Assembly: GCA_032353305.1 (NCBI GenBank)
Contig: JAUCNG010103325.1
Location: 1-11,199, forward strand
From: Cephalothrix spiralis
Lineage: Eukaryota > Nemertea > Palaeonemertea > Archinemertea > Cephalotrichidae
Direction of reading: 5' to 3'
Length of the DNA stretch: 11,199 nt
The notes beneath the pieces are model-generated. The model ran no database searches and was not told the origin of the DNA. It saw only the letters and a list, made by a program, of their open reading frames with translations. The first letter of the stretch is position 1; each line of letters begins with the position of its first letter. The position numbers and the translations under genes were made by a program. This document shows positions 7,345 through 11,199 of the stretch, in pieces.

Positions 7345-8060
7345 TAAAACAATGAAAATAAATTATTTTTAAGGACAGAAAATATATACTGTGAACTGAT
7401 ACAAAGTAAAATATCTAAACTTTCTATAGTGTATTCATTCGTAAGTTGACAGTAACTAAAAATGGTGGAATGCTTTATCGGTATGGTCTGACGAACTCTT
7501 ACATGTCTGATTATACCTTTCCGATGAAATGTAAAAATTATTTGACCGGCCACTGCTTAGTTTTATATTAAAAAGAAATCATGTAATTTTTTGTAAATCC
7601 TATTTGTGGTATTTAAAAAAATTTAAGATGTTTTATATTCTCTTGGATCTATTTTCTGAATAGAACGCATTTTGAATTGTATTTATGCGATAAGCTTCAC
7701 CAAAAATGATATATTTGCAGTAGAAAAGGACATTCGGACAGATTATACCTGAAATCTTTTTAACTTACCGCAGAAATATATTTCAATATGCGTTCTATTC
7801 AGATAATTAGATCTAAGAGAAACTAAAACATCGGACCATACCGATAAAGCATTCGACCATTTTTAATTACTAGCAGCTTACGAATGAATGTACTATATAC
7901 TGTAAGTCTTACAATTAAATTCATCATTTTGAATTCAAAAAAATCCTGATGACTATAAAGACATGGTGTATTCACGATATTAATATAAATATTTGACTAT
8001 AAATCAGTTCACGGTTCTTGATTCTGTCCTATAGTATAATTTATGACATAAATAAGGACT
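7345..8060. repeat. Large imperfect inverted repeat (long hairpin)
   Basis: Three colinear blocks pair across a centre near 7730. Positions 7627-7693 pair with 7765-7832 (about 85% with one gap). Positions 7425-7491 pair with 7831-7897 (59 of 67 without gaps). A looser outer block, about 7345-7402, pairs with about 8001-8058 and includes exact GTGAACTGAT with ATCAGTTCAC and AGGACAGA with TCTGTCCT. The left arm has about 130 extra bases (7492-7626). The right arm has about 100 extra bases after 7897 and the left about 20 opposite them. The apparent loop is about 70 bases. No transposase frame or clear terminal duplication is visible. It could be a foldback element, an old inverted duplication or a long-hairpin RNA source. 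Confidence 0.85.
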
Positions 8061-9142
8061 AATCTATAGTAAAACGTCCCCTTTGTATCGATACAAAAAA
8101 TATTATCCTAGATCTTTTTTGTATTCAGATTTTTTGATTTTTGCATTCTATTTAAAAAATCTGAACTAAAATATTTGGTATATTGATTACTGCATGCTTG
8201 GATTATCCCAAATCATGGTTAGAGAAAAATATTGTCATGATAAAGAAAGAGGTTCAATATTTTGATATTGACATAATTTAATACATTACAATGTATATCC
8301 AAAACCTGTGCACTAGGTAGTATAATATATTAAATGGTTAAGGGTTTAAGTTGATTCCTGTAGTGCATAAATGTCTCCAGTTTGAAAAAATGGATCTGCA
8401 TGACGGGGTTCGCCTGTTGAGCTGGGTGTTGCCACTAGGCCTAGGGTAATGTGGGGATGGGATGGGACTCTTTCCATCTATCTTCTCTATAATCTTAATA
8501 GATAATATGTATTTATTAGAGGTGCGTGGCATTCTCATAATATAACTTTGCGTAGAATGACGGCTGGTGCCATTCTCACCTGTCAAAGCCTCAACTCGCA
8601 GCTGAAATATGATATAATACCATGAGAACGAGGATGGGCCAGTGCTAGTTAGGCCATTTCTATCGACTGTTCGGGAATATAGGCATAATTTGCCCTTATA
8701 TTTTATTATTGAATTTTGAATTCAACGTGTTTCTCTTTTAAATCCATGTCTGGGAATTCCGTCGACGGGATAAATTTAAAAAAAATTGTAGTCCGAGAAG
8801 TTCATCGGCGGCAGTAATTTTTTTTAAATAAAATTTTTCGGAAATTAGTCGGCTGTTTTGTAAGACAGGGAAGTTTATTCGGGGTCTATCTCGAGCAAAT
8901 GACAATCTCCTAGCTTAGTTGATGCAAAACGGGAGAGGACTAGGCAGTAACGTAACGGAGTTATAAGGGCCCTTAGGAAAATATAACAGTTGGGCCCCTT
9001 GAAAGAGAGTCAAAATCAATCTATAAACGATAAAGAACATTCTTGATGCAATTCTTGATGAAATGTAAAATTGGAGCACAATCACTTCTGCCTTAGTTAA
9101 AGAATCTGAAAATAACATCATACTTTTTCCATCAAACTATAT

Positions 9143-9222
9143 AATATTACTTCATGAGTAGTCTGCTGTCAAATTCTCGTAATCAAATCCGAACCAATAT
9201 CGACTACTCATAGAATAATATT
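9143..9222. repeat. Small hairpin
   Basis: AATATTACTTCATGAGTAGT plus C (9143-9163) pairs with 9202-9222 at 18 of 21 positions, with a 38-base loop. Function is unknown. Confidence 0.55.
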
Positions 9223-9789
9223 TATTATCACAATGTTTCATAAACTGAGCAATCAATAATAATGACGTCATCTACCACATGATTCGAATTGGACTGGACT
9301 ATTTACCGTGGTAGCGTGCAATTCGGAATGATTTGAGAATGACGACATAAAATGAACCGATTACAGTGTAATAATGAGATGAAACCAATAATCTAAAACA
9401 TTTTGAAAACAATTCACTTAGTAAGTTTCGACCCAAATTGAATTAAGTTTTATTTACCAAAGTAAATATTTTTCTTGATTAGTATTAGTTTTAAATGGCA
9501 CATGGAGTAGTCTAATAGAAATATTTTTGAATGAATATTTTGATGATATGATGACTTTAACAACAAGTCGTACAAAATCATTATTCTGAATTTTATAATA
9601 TATTTATTTCATGTACTCTGTGTATACAGAGAGAGGTCACGGACACATAATGTTATAGAAAATGTTTTTATAGCAACATGCATGATTTCTCTCAAAAAAC
9701 CTAGTGAATAGAACCAGTAATTGGAACCTAGGACGTATGAAATATATAACGTATATGTTGATAGTAACGAGTGGTAATGAGTCTTTACA

Positions 9790-9877
9790 TTTTGGATTAC
9801 ATATTCTGTTAAAAAAGGATTATTTATGATAAATTTTGGATTACATATTTTGTTTAAAAATGATTATTTATTATGAC
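9790..9877 (+). repeat. Tandem duplication, period about 44 bases
   Basis: TTTTGGATTACATATT at 9790 recurs at 9834 with one change. Both copies are followed by TGTT, an A run and GATTATTTA. It lies about 140-220 bases upstream of the ankyrin ATG and is probably a slippage duplication. Confidence 0.75.
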
Positions 9878-10011
9878 TAATTACAAGTTTCTACTGCCTA
9901 ACCATGAAGCTAAATTGAGTGTTATTTTATGATCGACTTGCTTTAAGATACAGTAATAGGGTTTAGATTTGTCTTCGTTATACAATTTTTAGTTCAAATA
10001 TATTATTCATC

Positions 10012-11199
10012 ATGGCTTTTATTGGGTTGACCTCATTTACATTATGTCAGATCTGCTATAGTGGTGATTTAGAACTCGTTAAATATATGATTGAGAACAA
10101 CGCTGATATCAACCAAGGTCATTCTAGTAGTGGTGAAACCCCATTGTATTTTAGCTCGCAGGAGGGTCATCTTGACATTGTAAAATATCTGATTGAAAAC
10201 AATGCTAATGTCAACCAAGGTCGTACAGATTCTGGCGCAACCCCTTTGCTTGTAAGCTCACAGAAGGGTTATCTTGATATTGTAAAATACCTGATTGAGA
10301 ATGACGCTGACGTTAACCAAGGGCGTACAGATGATGGTTTAACCCCACTGATTTATAGCTCAGAGTTTGGTCACCTTGATATCGTAAAATATCTGGTTGA
10401 GAACAACGCTGACGTAAACCAAGGTTGTACGGATGATGGTTCAACCCCATTGTTAATGAGCTCTATGTGGGGCCATCTTGATGTTGTAAAATACCTGATT
10501 GACAATGACGCTGACGTCAACCAATGTCGTACAAATGACGGTTTAACCCCATTGTGTGTGAGCTCACAGCAGGGTCATCTTGGTATTGTAAAATATCTGA
10601 TTGAGAACAGCGCTAATGTCAACGAAGATCGTACAGATTCTCCTTTGTTTTTAAGCTCACTATACGGTCATCTTGATATTGTGAAATATCTGACTGAGAA
10701 TAACGCTGACGCCAACCTAGTTCGTCTTACAAATGTTGGTTCATATAACACCCCGTTGTTTGTTAGCTTAGTTAAAGGTCACTTTGATATTGTAAAATAT
10801 CTGATTAAAAATAAAGCTGACGTCAACCAAAGTGTTCCAGATACTGGTATAACCCCACTGTATATAAGCGCATTTGAGGGTCATCTTGATGTTGTAAAAT
10901 GTCTGATTGAGAACAATGCTGACGTTAACCAAGGTCTTACAGGTGATGGTTCAACTCCATTGTTTATTAGCACACATGAGGGACATCTTGATGTTGTGAA
11001 ATGTCTGATTGAGAATAATGCTGACATCAACCAATGTGGTACAGATGGTAAAACACCATTGTTTGTTAGCTCAGCGATTGGTCATCTTGATATTGTCAAA
11101 CATCTTATTGAGAATAACGCACACGTCAACCAAAGTGTTCCAGATACTGGTATAACCCCACTGTATATAAGCGCATTTGAGGGTCATCTTGATGTTGTA
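10012..11199 (+). CDS. Ankyrin-repeat protein, 3' end beyond window
   Basis: This is a 396-codon open frame without introns, still open at the window edge. ATG 10012 lies in a strong context (A at -3, G at +4) with an in-frame TAG upstream at 9964. The protein is almost all ankyrin repeats of 32-37 residues with core G-TPL--SS--GHLDIVKYL and IENNADVNQ. Repeats begin at 10024 (degenerate), 10132, 10234, 10336, 10438, 10540, 10639, 10750, 10846, 10948, 11047 and 11149 (cut). The repeat at 10639 lacks the leading G-x-T, and its tail is extended by about 3 residues. I see no signal peptide, membrane segment or second domain. Ankyrin stacks bind other proteins; the partner is unknown. A splice acceptor at 9991-9992 (TTTTTAG) would be compatible with an upstream exon, so the start is likely but not certain. 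The frame may be a nested gene, a young duplicate or an intact pseudogene. Confidence 0.85.
   Translation, partial: MAFIGLTSFTLCQICYSGDLELVKYMIENNADINQGHSSSGETPLYFSSQEGHLDIVKYLIENNANVNQGRTDSGATPLLVSSQKGYLDIVKYLIENDADVNQGRTDDGLTPLIYSSEFGHLDIVKYLVENNADVNQGCTDDGSTPLLMSSMWGHLDVVKYLIDNDADVNQCRTNDGLTPLCVSSQQGHLGIVKYLIENSANVNEDRTDSPLFLSSLYGHLDIVKYLTENNADANLVRLTNVGSYNTPLFVSLVKGHFDIVKYLIKNKADVNQSVPDTGITPLYISAFEGHLDVVKCLIENNADVNQGLTGDGSTPLFISTHEGHLDVVKCLIENNADINQCGTDGKTPLFVSSAIGHLDIVKHLIENNAHVNQSVPDTGITPLYISAFEGHLDVV
10820..11199 (+). repeat. Recently duplicated three-ankyrin block
   Basis: Positions 10820-10896 and 11123-11199 are identical over 77 bases, at a distance of 303 bases (101 codons, three ankyrin repeats). 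The exact copy covers the tail of one repeat (VNQSVPDT) and the start of the next (GITPLYISAFEGHLDVV). Other neighbouring repeats differ at many silent sites, so this pair is much younger. The second copy is cut by the window end and may be longer. Confidence 0.92.

Larger units (their letters stand above)
6643..10011 (+). other. AT-rich stretch after the last talin exon (probable long talin intron)
   Basis: It starts with donor GTAATT. No further talin exon (rest of R3 or R4) could be recognised up to the ankyrin frame. It holds the large inverted repeat (7345-8060), a small hairpin (9143-9222) and a tandem duplication (9790-9877). A locally GC-richer patch at about 8380-8640 has no recognisable content. 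Short open frames on the minus strand within 7305-7553, 8338-8586 and 8915-9121 show no family features, and the first lies within a foldback arm. Confidence 0.7.

Noticed and set aside
7305-7553. Minus-strand 82-residue protein
   Set aside because: It falls on the left arm of the large inverted repeat, has biased AT codons and no recognisable domain.
8338-8640. GC-richer patch as a possible exon or gene
   Set aside because: The minus-strand open frame is low in complexity with no domain, and the + strand carries no talin-like reading. The patch may be a transposon remnant, but nothing supports a call.
9263-9270. TGACGTCA (CRE-like) site as promoter of the ankyrin gene
   Set aside because: A single 8-base palindrome 740 bases upstream is weak evidence, and no associated promoter elements were recognised.

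Overview
The window is a piece of animal nuclear genome. It is AT-rich, with short conserved exons cut by 0.9-1.6 kb introns that have canonical GT/AG borders, tRNA-derived SINE remnants and a poly(A)-tailed retrocopy. Nothing looks bacterial or viral. The five exons are unmistakably talin, the integrin-actin adaptor. Their wording (for example KEPRQNL and QKRLLAAAKQLADATS) looks more invertebrate than vertebrate, but I cannot name the species.

Positions 1-6642 hold five consecutive talin exons on the + strand (797-1111, 2160-2282, 3562-3729, 4624-4830, 6400-6642). All are in phase 0. Joined, they give 352 codons covering the second part of rod bundle R1, all of R2 and most of R3, the force-sensitive vinculin-binding part of the rod. 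The rest of talin lies outside the window on both sides.

The introns carry most of the mobile DNA. Degenerate tRNA-like SINE heads lie near 112-175, 490-550 and 4866-4918. A fuller SINE with intact A and B boxes lies on the minus strand at about 5345-5657, with a facing fragment at 5695-5780. A 5'-truncated processed retrocopy of an unidentified gene sits at 4937-5325, with a 12-bp target-site duplication, AATAAA and an A tract. Foldback sequences lie at 319-395, 2451-2591 and 2755-2940.

From 6643 no further talin exon is recognisable. This AT-rich stretch includes a very large imperfect inverted repeat (about 7345-8060) able to fold into a hairpin of roughly 700 nt. At 10012 a new + strand open frame starts and runs off the window end without a stop. 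It encodes 396 residues made almost wholly of ankyrin repeats (11 complete plus one cut), apparently intronless. It lies where the next talin intron should be, so it is probably a gene or gene-derived repeat nested in the same orientation inside talin; this rests on the talin gene continuing beyond the window.

The talin exons act as one gene. The ankyrin frame has no evident functional tie to talin; its link is positional.
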